A stretch of 64,000 bases of DNA from Symsagittifera roscoffensis (GCF_963678635.1 NC_087071.1:4231624-4295623), one strand, 5' to 3'. Counted from the first letter of the stretch, positions 12,601-27,600 are shown. The notes: a model not told the origin generated them from the sequence alone. Numbers and translations are program-made.

Positions 12601-15600
12601 AGGACAAAATCAGATTTTGAGAACAATTTATCAATTTTGTTGATTTTTTCAGTTATTTTTTTATTATACACAAAATTGACAAAAGATTGGATGGAAAAAT
12701 TAAACTCAAAACTTGAACTTCAAAATTCAGCAAAAAAACTCACCTGCTTTTTCTCTCCTACTCTGCAACGGCCTCTCAACAAGATTATTCTCCCCTCCTA
12801 ACACACTCCCCCCTCCCACCGACTGCAAGTCACTGGGTCCCCTCCTGTTCCCAATGGGTCTCAACACTCCGGGGGGTCTGCTCAGTTTCTCGCAGGGGGG
12901 CACTGCTATGTAGATGGAGCACGAACCAGTCAACACTTCGCGCATCGAACTCACCTAGAAAAGAAATCACCTCAAATTTTTCATTAATTTTTTCAGTCAC
13001 GGTCAAAAAACCGATGTATGAATAAACCGAAAACGGCTGTACGATGACCGTAAACCTAAAATTCAGATTATTTAGTCAGTAAACCCGAAATTTGCGGCAT
13101 GCAGGCAACAAAACTGATGCAATTAGTTAAAATTGTTTTATAACTTCTTTCTATTTCTTACTTTATTGAATTTAATGGATCTATTTAAGTTCATCATATA
13201 ACTAAACGCAGTCAAGTCAAATCGCAGTCCATTAATCGCCCCAAAATAACAGTAAATTTAAAAAATATATTCACCCTCCATTGTTGTATTTATAAAATCC
13301 ACCCTCCATTGTTGGTTTTTTGTTGTTCTTTTCAAACTTTTTTAGTTAATTAATGTCCCTAAAATGTTTTGCAGCTATTGCCACTTTTATCAGCTTACGT
13401 TTTTCGATTATAAAGTCAGATAACTTCTGCAATCAGCAACCTAAAAATGATGTTGAACCTCTATAGCATAAAAAGGGATTTCAGGCAAATCAGGCAAATG
13501 GAGTGAATGCCTGAAACATTTGATAGCCAACCAGAATTAAGTATTCAAGAGTTGAACGGATGAAACAAAAAAAAATGCTCGTTGTTTGTTGTAAAAACAC
13601 CCTTGATTGGTTAAAATTTTTTTCTAAAAAATAGATTTTTCGAAATGAGAACATTCCATGCATAAACAAGGTTACCCGGTTGCTGTGCAAATAACACAGA
13701 AGGTTCCGACCTTATTCATTAAATATAATCTAGAAAAAAATTTTGTTCTTTAGCTTTTTTTTCAAATTCGTGTCGTTTTTAGTGAGTGGTGACATTTGAT
13801 AACTATACAAATGCGCAATACGTTAGTGAATTGGGCAATATCGACAAAATTTTTGTTAAAAATAAAGCCAAACAAAAAATGAAAAAAAAATAATTGTTTT
13901 TTTTCTTATTTTTTTCACAATAATTTTTTGTTGGAACTTTTTTTGCCAAAAAACCCTGAAAAAACTATCTTAACTTTTTTTCTGATAATAAAATTAAATT
14001 TTGTGAGCTTTAAAAAAAAGTTACTTTTCTAATAACGAACGTTACTCGATCGCGTTCCTCGCTCGAAAAATAACTAAAAATCAAAAATTTTCAGCCAATT
14101 TTTTTTCGACACTGGGACGGTTTGAAAGTTTTCTAGTTTCATTCGAGTCATGACTGAACGGTTTTCAAATTGGTGCATCACTCAACCCTTTCGATCACTC
14201 AATCAAGTAACATGGTTATTTGATGCACCTGATTTTGCGTGGAAATCAAAAACAAAAACAAAAAAACCTTAAGCAGATCCGAATACCAATAGCCGAAACA
14301 ATAATTCCGCTAACTTAACAGATGCTTTTTGAACTTTAATTTTGAGAGAGCGGAAAAACGCTTTTTGTATTGTTTTCAAACATTCGTTTTTTTAGTTTTC
14401 ATGGTGCTGCGTTTTAATTTATTAGGAATAGGTAGTAAGAGTTTAATTGACAAACTGACGCAATTGACAAACTGTTAAATTGACAAACAGTTAAATTGAA
14501 AAACTGACGCAATTTTGTTTTTTGAAGGTCCTTGGTTGCTTTGTCAGAAATTTTCAAAAAGAAGCAACGGAAAAGTGTAAGTCAAAAACAAGTAGGAAAA
14601 ATCAGATTAGAAAAGTCTGGCAAAACAGTTTTGTTTTCTAAAACTATACAAGCAACAATGTGTTTTTGACTCTATCTGGCGTGTTAAATTTGCCTCCTAT
14701 GCTTCAAAAGGTTCATAAGAAACGCGATGAAATCATTTGTAATTTACCTATTGAGAAAAAAATCCAATTCTAATACATTTTTCAAATTAGAAAAAATTAT
14801 ATAATTACCGAACAATTATATTTCATTTAGCAAGAACGAAAAAAAAAAACATATTTCATTCAAAGCAACAAAAAACCACCAATCTATTGAAAGCGATAAT
14901 TGTACCCAAAGAACTCCAAATCATTTCAAATCTTTAAAACTTATTTTTCACAAATTTCTCAGAAAAAATATTAATCAACCCACGAAGCAAAGATTGAAAA
15001 AAGACACTGGCTAAAAAAACTTCGATCGATTTTGAAAAAATTGAAGCTGAAAACAAACACTGATTTTAACTCCAAACCAAAAAATTTCTGATCGGACACA
15101 AACAGCAAGTTTAAAGAAAAATCTGTTGAACAAAAACTCACACAGAAAAACTTTATGGAACCAGTTAAGGAAAAAGATAGGAAACAACTGGAGTCATTGA
15201 ACTGTATTTTAAAAGTATGAGCCCAGATAAATTCCAATATTAGCTGAACGTGAAGAAAACAGTAAGTTTTAAATTTAATTTAACGAATGGAAAAAAGTTC
15301 GTTACTGTTTTAACACATTGAAAACAAGCAAAACTAAAGGAATTTAGCAGTTGTATTGAGAAAATTAGCAGACATCAATTCAAGTTGACATCTAAAAACG
15401 AAAAATTTTTCTTGCAGTTTTAAGCAAAATTACAAAAAGTTTAAGCTTAAAATTTCTGTCTCGATAGGACTTCAAGTTTGCGTAGTCGGCGTTTTTCAAT
15501 TGAAATGCCTCTTTTTGAGCCATACGGGATGCGAAAAATGTTTTCGAAGATATAAGAAAACTAACCAAAATGTGCGGAAACTAAAAAACTATTTTATCTG

Positions 15601-18600
15601 CACCAAAAAAAGGTGTAATAAAAAAGAGCCAGTCAAACAACAAAAAGCAAAAAAGTTTTGAATCAGCAATTCAAAAAAAAATAAAAAATCAATTTTGGTC
15701 AAAAAAAATTAAGATAAACTGAACGAAAATGCGATAAATCATGAAGTTTTTTTTCTGCACTAAAAAGAATGCGGTTAATACAGCTGATTAAAAAAAGATT
15801 TGAACCAGTTGCTTCTCGAACTGAAAAAGAAACAAAAAAATATCAAGAAAAATCTTGAGTATACGTTTTTATGCTTTTCTAAGGCAGGTCTGGGAGGTTG
15901 AATTGGTTTGTTGAATATAAATAGGTTGAATATAATCACCTCCATTTTGAAATAATGAAAACTAGAAAAAGAAACGTTCAAAAAATACGCCGACGAAAAT
16001 AAAGCGGATTCTGCAGTGCTAAAATTCTACCGAACGTTTTTGAAACAAGGAAACACTCTTGAACGAATTGTTAAAAGGCATATTTTGTTACCCATACTTA
16101 ATGTGTACTCACTGCAATTTACCCTAACGACGTTGTTAATATAATGATTACAATTTCGTCCATTCAGTGATTAAAGTTGAGTTTTTTGGGGGGGGGAAGT
16201 CTAGTACCCGGTTGCAATACCCTTGCTTCACCGTCGCAAAGGTAATACACCTTTGAAACATTGTGCACGAGCACATATTGTTGGATATGAACAAAAAATT
16301 CTCTCCCTCAATTCAATTTTCCGTTGGTTTTTGCAGTTTCTTTTCAATTTCATTGCTGCCTTTTGATTTTGGAGCGGCATTTTAAATTTGAGTTAATGTT
16401 TTTTTTTTTTTTGCAGTTTTGGGTCAACGAAATTACCACCTTTCCATATTTCGAACTCAAAAACAACAGTTTGTCACAGCTAAATTTTTAAGCAACTTAA
16501 TTGTTTTGGTTGGTCCAAAAATTTCATTTACTATTAGATAACAGGCTTAATGCTAGTTAACTCACAGGTGCATCTGGTTTCCTGAATTTTTAACCTTTTG
16601 TTCTGTTTTAGAGACTAATTAACGGACATTGCTTTTTGAAAACTATAACTCAACCCTCAGATTTTCTGTTTGCTATTTACTTGTTTGATGTAATTTGCAA
16701 ACCTAAAGCAAGAAAAACTGCCCTTAAAAATATTGAAAATAATGATTTTCATTACAAAATTTCAAAAAAAAATAATTATTAATAATTTCTATTCTTTTCA
16801 AAGAAACAATAGGTTAAACCCAAGACCCGGCACGATATTGGTCCCCATTTTGGCCTTTGTTTTATGGAGGTTGCTGAAGGAGCCCAGTTTTTAAGAAGCA
16901 AACAAGCTGAACGAGTCAAATTTTTAACGAAAAAATGCTGAATGAGCCCAATTTTTAGCAGCGTTTGCTTAATTATGGTCCCCATTTTTCCAGTTTGGGG
17001 CTGAATGAACCCAATTCTTCGAAAGTCGGCTGAATGAGCCCATTTGTTTTTTAGCAAAAAGGGCTAACAAAGCCCAATCGGACAACAAATTGAGCTCATT
17101 CAGCTCTATTTCACGAAAAATTGGAAACGCGCGCAGGGTAAATTGAGCTAAGAGTTCAGTAAAATTTTGTTTGAGAATTGCTGTATTTTGAATCACCGTC
17201 ACTTCAGTACCGTTTCACTGAAATTCCATTTCTGTGTCAAAATCTGAATAGAAGGATTTCAACTCTGAAGCATGCAGAACTGGTACAGCACTGGCCCTGT
17301 GGGTTTTTCTTTTATCACATTGTAGAGAACGCACAAATTTTTGATCGTATGACTCCGATTTTCTTGCTGTAGTTCACTGATTACGTTTGTTGTCTCTAGA
17401 CAATAATTTCCTTGACACCTGTGAACTCTTACTGAACGATGATCAAGCACTGCAAAATTTAAAGTGAGTCTCCTATAAACACTATGGCTAGAAATTGTCT
17501 ATTTTTGATCTATTTTGCTGTCATTTTTTTTTGAAAATGGCATGCAAAATACTAGAGCAGTACTGATTTGCACTGCGATGTCAACATAGAATGGTAACAC
17601 TTTAGAATCCTGAAATCTTATAACCTAACTTTATTGTAATCCTATCCTCGGCCCTCTCACATCCCCACGCCTCCCCGTCCGTTGCATCACATGTACTCTA
17701 CTATCAGTGATTGTCAAAAATGTTTAAATTCAACAATCGCAGTAATTTAAAAAATAGCACTTTAAATCAAATACGTCTTTTCTCTGGTTTTATTCTTTGG
17801 AAAAACTTGCTTTTTGTTTGAGAGTAAATATGATTTCTTGATTTAGAATTTTATAACTATGAGGTTTTCCTGTTAGGGCCGACTACACTTGTGCTTTCGA
17901 TTTTCAATAAGTTACAAAATTTCAAGCGATAGTTCAAAATAGAGATCTTTTTCATTAGTTTATAAAACGACTAATTTTTACAATTGCGCATGTGTTGCTT
18001 TTTCAGTCTTAAGAAAACATTTTTTGTATAAAATTGAAGCGGTTGTTAGCTGATGGTCACAAGTATATACTTGTACGGTCGCAAACTATTTATTTTAAAG
18101 CTCAGTAACACGTTCATTTAAAGCTTGGCAGCACACAGCCAAAAGTAAACACAAAAACGGTCGCATCAGTCTCATAAACTTTGGTTTCTTCTTCTATCAG
18201 CCTCCCTTGTTGACGTCCATACAAAAAATGCTTATAATCTTTCATAAAAGAAGTCTTTAAAAAATTTTATCATACAGTTTTCAGAGAAGAAAAATGTTTG
18301 ATAAGCATTTATTAAATCGAAAATTGTTTTGAATTTCTTCAAAACTCAAACAATGCAAATTAGTGGCAGTTTTAGTTACAAGAGGCTTCAAAAAAATTTG
18401 CTGAGCAAAAAAATCATACATTTTCATTTATGAAAATTGTATGACATGCTTTTTTCCCATTAAAACAAATATTATTTTGACGTGTTTGTTAAACATTTCA
18501 ATTTTTTTGTATGCTATTATAAATCTAAGTTTGTAGAAAAAACAGTCTTCTTTTCTCAACCACCAAAGTTTCCAAAATAAAAAATTTTCTAGCCATATAT

Positions 18601-21600
18601 TAAAAGGAACGTTTTTAGTATTTAACTCTGAGTAAAAATGTTCACATGAACTTATATGGCTAAGGTCACAGGACGCAGTTTATCTGCGTGGAAAACGTCG
18701 CTTGCACTCTTGATTTTTTAAAGATAGAAATCAATGGTTATTGTGTTTTGGAAAAAATATCAAGTTTCAACACAAGTTCTTTTTTTTTGCATTTCCATTC
18801 ATGGAGAAAAGCCCCTCATGCACTTTTATTGTAGTCAAAAATGCTTTGGCTATTTTCACACAGTTTTGCGATAAAACATGGCAAAAAACTTCTTATTTTT
18901 TTCGGAGTGTGGCAAAAAAAAACTTGCTATAAAGTTTCATAGTATGGACAGCATGGTTATTTTGCCATTTTCACAAATCTGTACGAAATTTTGTGACAAG
19001 CAGTTTTTTCATATTTTGAAATTGTATAATAAGCATTTTGTCAACCTGGGTTAACAGTTTGTTCACGAAAAAATTAAACAAGAACTATATAAGTTTTTTA
19101 AATAAAGCTACGAGCTCCATTTTCTGCGGAACTTGTACAACAAATGGAAGTGATGACGTTCTTTTCCATTATATTCTGCTTTTTTTTTTTACTATTCGTT
19201 ACTATTTGTTATTTCGTTCTCAGAGAAAGACATAGCAACAGAAATGGTCATATCAATTTTGTGGAATCTTCAGCTTATCAAAATATCAAGATCGTCAACT
19301 TGAGGTCGGAGTTGAACCTTATCGTAATATGCTTCGTTCATTGAACCTCGAGCACAAAATTCTTACTTTAAATCTGCAAGATTTAACTGCAACTGAAGCC
19401 TGTCAGAGATTGAGCAACTTCTACTAGGATTTGAGTGCTCGCGAAAACGAAGGAATCGTGTACATAAATTCATTAGATCTTAATTTTCAAGTGAAGTGGG
19501 CAATTATTGACTTGATAAAATCGAGACGATGGAACTACAGTGACAATGAGGGCTTGTTTAAAGTAGAAACGTATCAACCTCATAAAAAATTTAAACTAGT
19601 TACACAACAAAATGGTACTACTTCACTTCTGTTCAATCCGAGTGGCTTCAGAGAATAATTTATGATTAAGATCACCGCACTATCTGTTTGTACAACTCTT
19701 AAGTCTAACATCGATCTTAATTCTACTCTTTCTCCAAAAAAATTTATGGGTTGATTATGAAATTTGATTGATTATTTGAAAAATTGAACTCAAATAAAAG
19801 CAAGAAACAAGCATACCCGCACTGACAATTTTGAAAATGAAATCGATTCAAATCGATTTTTATGCAGATAAGAATTTGTATAGAAATCATTTTACGATAG
19901 CCCATTTGGATACGTGAATAAACTTAAGCAAAATAAATAGATTTTTAAAATAGAAAATAGATTTCAAAATCCACCCTCGACAAATTTCTAGATCAGCGCC
20001 TAGGAAAATCAAATTAAAATAAATGACAAAAAATATATTTAATTTAATTTAGAATTGATTGAGAAGGATTTTTAGGCTACATTTTTGTATCAAACTAAAT
20101 CGATTCTAAAAAGATTCAAACTCATTTTAGGTCTCTTCTGCATTATCTGTATAAAAAAGATTGCGACCCATTTCTTGTCATTACGTGTAAAACTGGTTTT
20201 TTAATCAGAAGAAATGCAACATTGTAAATAATATGCATATAGTACACTATGATCGGGGGGTTGTCATCCATGGATGACCATTAGGTATAGATCATAATTG
20301 TCACCATATATTATCGAACAACCAATGGTCACCATGTAAAAATCCTAATTGTCACCAGGATATATTTTATAACTAATAGTCCTCATGTGAAGTTTTGATA
20401 AATAATTGAGTATTTCTACGGAACGTAGTGTTTACATGTTTGATGTTTGAAAGGATTTATAATTTTTTTTCCTATAACTGGTATGCTGGTATGTTTCACT
20501 GCGATATTTCCCGTTTGCTCAATTTTCTTATAAATTTGGTTCAGTTTCAATTTACTTACAAATTCAAACAAAGGTATGCTAGAAACACTTTCGTTTAATT
20601 CAAAACGAATATATCTTCGATTAACAAAATTCTAAAACCGGAACAAACTTTTGCACTTGAATACACACTAAACAAGAATAGCGGCAAGTCAAATTTTATG
20701 TACACACAGTTCTCTTAGTAAATCACTGAGTTTTATTTTTTATAAAAAATTTAATGTGTTTTTTTTGGTGTGTTTTAATCTGTTCGTCGATTTTTTGACA
20801 AAGGTTCTTCTTCTTCAAAAACTCCGTTATCGAGAAATGAATTGTTGAAGAATGACGACTCCTCCTCGTCGGATGTATTGGTCTCCCTATGGTGTCCCAG
20901 CTCCCTATATCACTGTCGTTGGTTCCTGCTGCGCGAATCAGAGCGGGCTCTGGAGTTTGCCGTTTGCTATTGACCTGGTTCATCAGTTGTTAAAGCGAAC
21001 GATAGTGTTAACTGTTTGCAACAGCAAAATTGTCCTCAGAGTTTTCATCATCATATTCCGGATGGTCCCAATCAATATTTTGAGGGTTAGCGAATTCTTC
21101 AGACACCCCATCTAGGAAATCGACAGAATCCCATAACACTAGCTGTTGTTGATCTTCAAAAAATGGCATCCAGTTTTCCAAACCATCATCATCAGTTGGG
21201 CCCGGATTTACAGTGGCGGCGTTGTCATCACTATCATCAATGCCAATCGGAGTTTGACCCACGCTGTTTTTGTTACCGTAGGGAAGAGTCTGCTGGCCAT
21301 CACTGAGGATGTACTGTTTGTCGTCAAAAGCTGATAACAATATTTTCGTCGGAGTCACATTTTGCAGTTTGTGTGACTCGGATGCCAATAGTAACTTTTC
21401 GCTTGAAAGCTATATTGGAACGAAAAATCCAAGACTCATGGTTCAAGTGTCAGGGATATCGCTTTAAAAAAAACAATCTCACTGCAATAGTTGCAGCTGG
21501 TTTCAATTCTCAACGAAAATTGGTCCGCAAATCGAGGGCAATTTGGTTCTATGGACCTGCTGAAGCCTAGTTTTTCGCGTGTGATAAATATATGTTGAGT

Positions 21601-24600
21601 GGTGTTACCCTCATCCTTTCCTACAGACGCTTTCATGAAGACTTTTTTATTATGAACTACCCATATCAAGAACAAAGACCAAAGAATTTCTTGCAACAGC
21701 TGAACAGCGAAGCTGGCAAAAGGAAGATACTTTTGATCGTGAACTGGTGAGACAACTCAAAATAGTAATGAACACCAATAATACTTTTCTTGGGAAAAAC
21801 CAAATTAAACCTTTTCATAAACAAAAGTTTGAACTGGAACTGATTACTCTGAGACGGAACGGTCTGCCAATAGTAAGTACACCACTTAGTACACAAGATC
21901 ATAAACGTCTCTTCTTCAACAAGCTATCAGCGCTGAGTTTGTTGCACTGCGGTCGGTGAATAATTCTGGATAACTACCAGTAGCACTTTTTTGATGTGTT
22001 TCGATGTCACGAGCTCACAGCAGGCAGCTAATGACTTATTGTATCCAGAACTTACTTACTGCTCAGTTTCAATCAATCTTCAATTCCTAAACGCTTTGAC
22101 AGCAAACCTGGAAACATTTGTTTGGGGTATACGCTCATCCGAAAGAACGTCCTTCCAATTTCGGCAGACTGAAAATGGATGAAATCCAATTGCAAGATTT
22201 CATTCAGAAATGTAAATTTCTGAAAAACAAGTTTCTTGGAGTATTTGCAGCCGGCAACTTTCCACCTCACAATGCAAATAATGCCTTTATGATTGTGAAA
22301 ACTTTAAAATCAGATTATCCGGGGACATATTGGACTTTGATATGCCACCGGAAAAACTTTGTTAAATTTGCAGATTCTCTCGGTCTCCCTCTCCTTAAAT
22401 ACACTAACATCTATCAAAAAGTAAACGAAAATTTTAATCAAGTGATGGAACTGATGAGAGGAGCTCCAATGGAAAACTCAAACTCTACTTGTGTGGTTCA
22501 TTTTGTATTTACGTTGCACATTTGGTTTATAGTACAAACAAAAATGATGATGCTTCTGATTTTGTATATATTAAAAACAGTTTCTTTACTCTTATATTTA
22601 CTCATTAATTAACTTTTACGTAATAAGGTTTAATTTCATATACATTTCAATTTATAGATTTTTGCGTACTAATAAAAATTTTTGTTCAAAACTTCTGTCA
22701 GCAAGGAAGGAAAGATTGAAAGAGTGAGATAACGAAAATTAAATTAGGCCAAGCTGTAGTGTAAACTTGAATTTTTTCACACTATGATTTTTTAGTTCGT
22801 AAAAGACTTGGTGACAATTGCAAAAATAGACCATTGCAGATCAATAATTACATGGGAACAATAAGTTGAAAGTTATTACATGCTGACAGTTAGTATTGTT
22901 ACATGAGATTGTTAGGTGTAAAACAAAACATGGTGAAAGTTAGGACTATTACATGGTGACCATTTGTTGTCATATAGTACATGGTGACATTTATGATCTA
23001 TACCTAATGGTCATCCATGGATGAGAATCCCGCGATCACAGTGTACTATATGCATACTATTTCCAAAGTTGTACTTCTTCTGAATAAAAAACCGGACGCA
23101 GCTCAACTTATCCAAATTTTCTCTAAAAATCAGAAAGAAAGAACGACTACATCTGTTCAAAACTAGATAGTGCATGATTCTGACGGATTTTTGAAATGAG
23201 AAACACTCTATGGAAAGAACTTATAACCGCTGTTTTAACCCCGGGAACCTTGGAATTTTTTTAAATCTAAATACTGTATGAACTTTGCTGTATGAACTCA
23301 AATGTTAGTTTCTGTTCTTAAATCTGATAATAAATCTTAGTTTGATAATAAATCTGATAATAAATCTAATAAATCTGATAATAAACCTTGGAGTTTTTTA
23401 AAATCTAAATACTGTATGAACTTTGCTGTATGAACTCAAATGTTAGTTTCTGTTCTTAAATCTGATAATAAATCTTAGTTAGGCAAATTTTTGCAAGATG
23501 ATCAACCCTGTCTAAGCAGTTAAAACTACGTGGGCGCATTTTTGGTCACGTTATAAATTGCTTTGAGACTAAACAGAAACTAACATTTGAGTTCAAGGTT
23601 TTACGTTCGAAATGTAAAAGTCTTCCACAGAAACAAAAAGCTACCATCTGCTTTTTTCCTTTGTTCATTTTTCTCAAGTTTTTTTGCGAACCAAATTTAG
23701 TGGACAACTTAAGAAGTACTAGAACATTTTTTTTTCATTTTTTAAAACTCTGATTTGAGCGATCGTATTGAGCTTACATCATGTGTGCAAGTAAATTTTT
23801 CTCGAATGTTTTGATTCCGGGCAGTTTATTTTCTAAATTATGACCAGCCGGATTAACGTTTTGTCGTGGAATTCGCAACAAGTCTATTTGGTTCTAATGT
23901 TTTCGCTATTGTCAAAGCTAGAGTCAAATTGCAAAAACATGCATAGCGCAACTCCAAGCGCTAAAACGCTAAGCTCGTTTCTGCTGATATTTTAGCGCAT
24001 TTCCTTGATATTTCTGCTCTTTGCGGGTTCTGCGACACAAAAAATGTGCCAAAAAAAACTTTTTTCGTATTTGTGGATTCCGCGATAATTTGGTTAGTTG
24101 ATTGCATTTACATCTTGGAACATGTTGAAATGCTTGTATTAGGATTCCAGGGTTTTATACGCAACAAACGAGGCTCGTATACAGAACACGATTCAGCCTT
24201 GTAATGAAACACGAAGCAAATTTTTAAAAAGGAAATTGGCAAAATTCTTTGAAGTTTGTTGTTTATTTAAATGATTTTTTCATAACTCTATATAGTTATT
24301 TTTATTGCTATTTTTTTTCTTTTTTTTTCTATCCTGATAAGCTAAAAAGGTCAAAGTTGAGGCAATATAGACAAAAATTTTGAAAAGATGCCAAAAATAC
24401 GGTTTTGAAAACTTTTGGAATATTGTTTTGACGAATGACCCCTGAAAATATTTGTATATTGACACTGCAAGGTTACGGTTATCAAAAAAGCAAAATTTGG
24501 TTCTTTTGTCAAATTTGCCAGGAATACGGAACTCTTCAAGAAACGCGGAAGTGGAAAGATTCTCCAATGTGAAGACTATATGTTACCTTCTTGCCGTCTG

Positions 24601-27600
24601 GCGTGAACAACTTATCAAAGGGACACCCGAACATCTCCCCCAAATCCCTCAAGAAGTCCCCCATCTCAATGTTCGCTCTCCTGTTCAAAAGAATTAGATT
24701 CCTGTCAGTCGTGGATCCATTTCTGTACACTGTGATCTTCTTAGGAGTTCGCTCTTGCATGTCCAGATCTTCTTTAATGCCACCGGTTCTGAAAAAAAAA
24801 CATTAAAATATGATGATTTTGGATCAAAAGTTATCAAATAAATAATTCAAATGTGATATTAAAAAAATGTCGATGACATTTTATAGTTAAAACCAGCCTC
24901 AAGTACGCAATGTGTTTCGAAATAATCTTTATACAATTACGTAACAGTTATGAAACACTTGCAGTTTTCAACCAAATGACATAAGTTTTGGCTGGTTTTT
25001 TCACACTCATGATTATGATGCAATTGTTACCTTTTGTTGTATGGCTGCATTTCCATGGGTCTCCCTTTGTTTTTCATCTTTTGCAGCTGGAAATAGTTCA
25101 AGGGGTACTTTCCAGTCAGACGAGTCGCAAACACCTAAAACAAATAAAAGCTTCTTAATTTAAAACAAAGAGAATAAAGCAAAAAAGTACAAAAAAGTGA
25201 CAAGAGTTTAGTCAACACAATTTGATAATAAATTTTTAAGTTTTTAAAATAAACAATTGACACTAAAACAATTTCGAAAAATATATTTGGTTTTCTGAAG
25301 AAAACGGTTCGGTTTGGCCTCAAATCTTTCAAAAACAAATTCTGAAGTTCCGATCATTTCTGTTATAGTTATGCTGACTTCGGAATTTTTTCTACTTCTC
25401 ATAGTTTTTAACAGTTTACGTTTTTGAGTTTTTTAAGCTCATTTAAACATTTTAGATTTCGTGTGAACTTTTTTTCTTCTAAATTGTCTGCTTTGTTTAC
25501 CTTCTGCGAGTTGGTGCGTCTGTCATTATACCTCCAGTTGTTCTGCTGGTGTATGGCCTGATTGTTCGCGTAGCTATGGCCTCCTCCTGGGGCCATTATG
25601 GGTCTGGGCTGGTTGAAGTCACACACTATGTAACTCCTTCCGTGTTCCAATTGGTCCAGAGATCTTTGAAGATAACATCGCAAATAGTTAGTTTTTTCCA
25701 TTTTTAATTGGTACAATCATTTTTTAAGACCCCTGTGAACGGACCTGAAGATCCAATGGTGCTCTCCTAGGCAGTAAAAATGGAGGCTTGGTTTTTAAAT
25801 GTATATATTTAACTACCCACAATAAAACTGCCGCGAGAAAATTAAATTCTTAATAAAAACAATTAGTTGTAATGTTACAATGAAGCTTAATAATAATTGA
25901 TACTAACACATAATAATTGTTACGGCAGAATGCGCACTGAGAAACGCAATTTTTTGGTCGAAACGTTCCCAATAGTTACGATAAACACCATTGTGCCCAA
26001 CTTTTTCCATAGATTTTTCCTGATACGCAGAAATTTTTGGCAAATCAGGGTCTTTAAAGTTTGTTGGGGTACCTCGGGCCGAACTGAATCAATTTGACTG
26101 ACCTAAAAACATTCGACAATTTTTTCTAACGTTCCTGAAATCACCCCCCCCCCCTTTCTTGAGGATGTTTCGATAAATCCCCCCTCCTGCATCGGAGTCG
26201 TATATTGCGTAATAATTTCTTCATGTCAAAAAGTGCAGTTTTTTTAAATTAGTTTGAAGCTGTTTTTCAAGAAGTTGCTCTCTACAAACTTGCATCTGAT
26301 TATCTTTTCCTACCCTAGTCATAATAATTGGCTTGATAATTTTTATTAAAGAACCCTACGCCATATATTCTAACTCTTTAGGAGTGGTCAGAAAAATAAT
26401 TAAGAAATCAATGAATAATAAAGATCTCTCTAAATTATAAACCCCACCCTTTGGTACCTAATTATGAATTCCCCCCCCCCACCTCCATATGAAGAACTCA
26501 TTCAACAGTTAATCATATGTGGCTTTTTTACCTAGTAACTAATCTCCCCCAACCCCCCCTCCTCCTTGCAAAAGGGGGAAACAGATAATGAGATCCAATA
26601 ATCTTTTACCTTATTTGGTTGGCTCCATGCGGTGTGTACATAGACCTGGCCCCCAAAGGCAACTCCACTTTTCCCGTCAAGTCTTCCAGCAGATTATCCA
26701 GGGTCCTGTACTTGGCATCACTCACCCAAAGGGGACGTCTAATGTTGCTTCTGTTCTTGAAGAACGTGCAGTGCTTGGCCTTCCACTCTCGAGGAGGAAG
26801 TTTCGGGTAGCTTCTGAAATTAGCAAAATCTTAACTTAAACGCTACTAAAAAAAGGGCATCCGATTTTTCAAAAATTTCTTTTAAAAAATACTGGGATAA
26901 ATTTTTTTTTAAATTGCAGTTTGCAATAATCTGCATCGAAAATTGTGCTGATAAAAATAAAACATACCCAGTATTATAAATTTAGGTCGGTATGTTTTGT
27001 TTTTATAGGCACAACATTTGGTGAAGATTATTGCAAGCTCCATTCTTAAAAAAATTCTGTTGCCAGTTTTATTGGTCGGTAAAAGTGTATAAAATTTGAA
27101 CCCAAATGACGTTTACAAAAAAAACTTTCTGTTTTGAAAATTTAGTGTTCATTCAAATCTTCAAACAAATACGCTCCATTTTTTGGAAAACCAGAATTTA
27201 TCAAAAAAAATCAACGCTTTAAAAATATATAAATACGATGACAGCGATTTGCAAGTAAAATGATTGATTGTCGTAGCATCTTGAGACGATGAAAATTTCA
27301 TTCATGGTTCAAATCATAATACTTCACCGGAAAAATTTACGTTACACCACGTGAAGAAGGTTTTGTCATCTCAGTTATTGCATAAGTTACGTCATATGAG
27401 TTATGTTACGTCACCTGAAGTGTTTTTTGTTACGTCACCTGAAATATTGTTCAGGACTGTCGTCAAAACTAGCCCGCCGCTTCACAGAATTATGGCCAAT
27501 ATTGGGGTGAAAATGTTCCGGGTAGTCGTAGCCAATCGGAACGACTTGTTTCCCGAAGGGAGACTGATAGCCAATTAAATTTGAGGAGGCGCTGAGTCGT

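Larger units (their letters stand above)
20193..23095. mobile_element. Polinton/Maverick-like element, deleted and decayed
   Basis: About 2.9 kb bounded by inverted repeats of ~200 bp: 20193-~20400, and ~22880-23095 in reverse. The arms share GCATATAGTACACT, TCATCCATGGATGACCATTA and GGTATAGATCATAA. Inside, the plus strand has a damaged capsid-like frame followed by an adenain-like protease, in that order, as in Polintons and adintovirus-like elements. Integrase, DNA polymerase B and packaging ATPase are absent, so this is nonautonomous. It sits in intron 6 of the DCX-PLAT gene. Confidence 0.65.

Noticed and set aside
21370-21570. SF3-helicase Walker-A (WFYGPAEA) reading of the Polinton region
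   Set aside because: The required GK(S/T) is absent, and the following frame fits a capsid pattern better.
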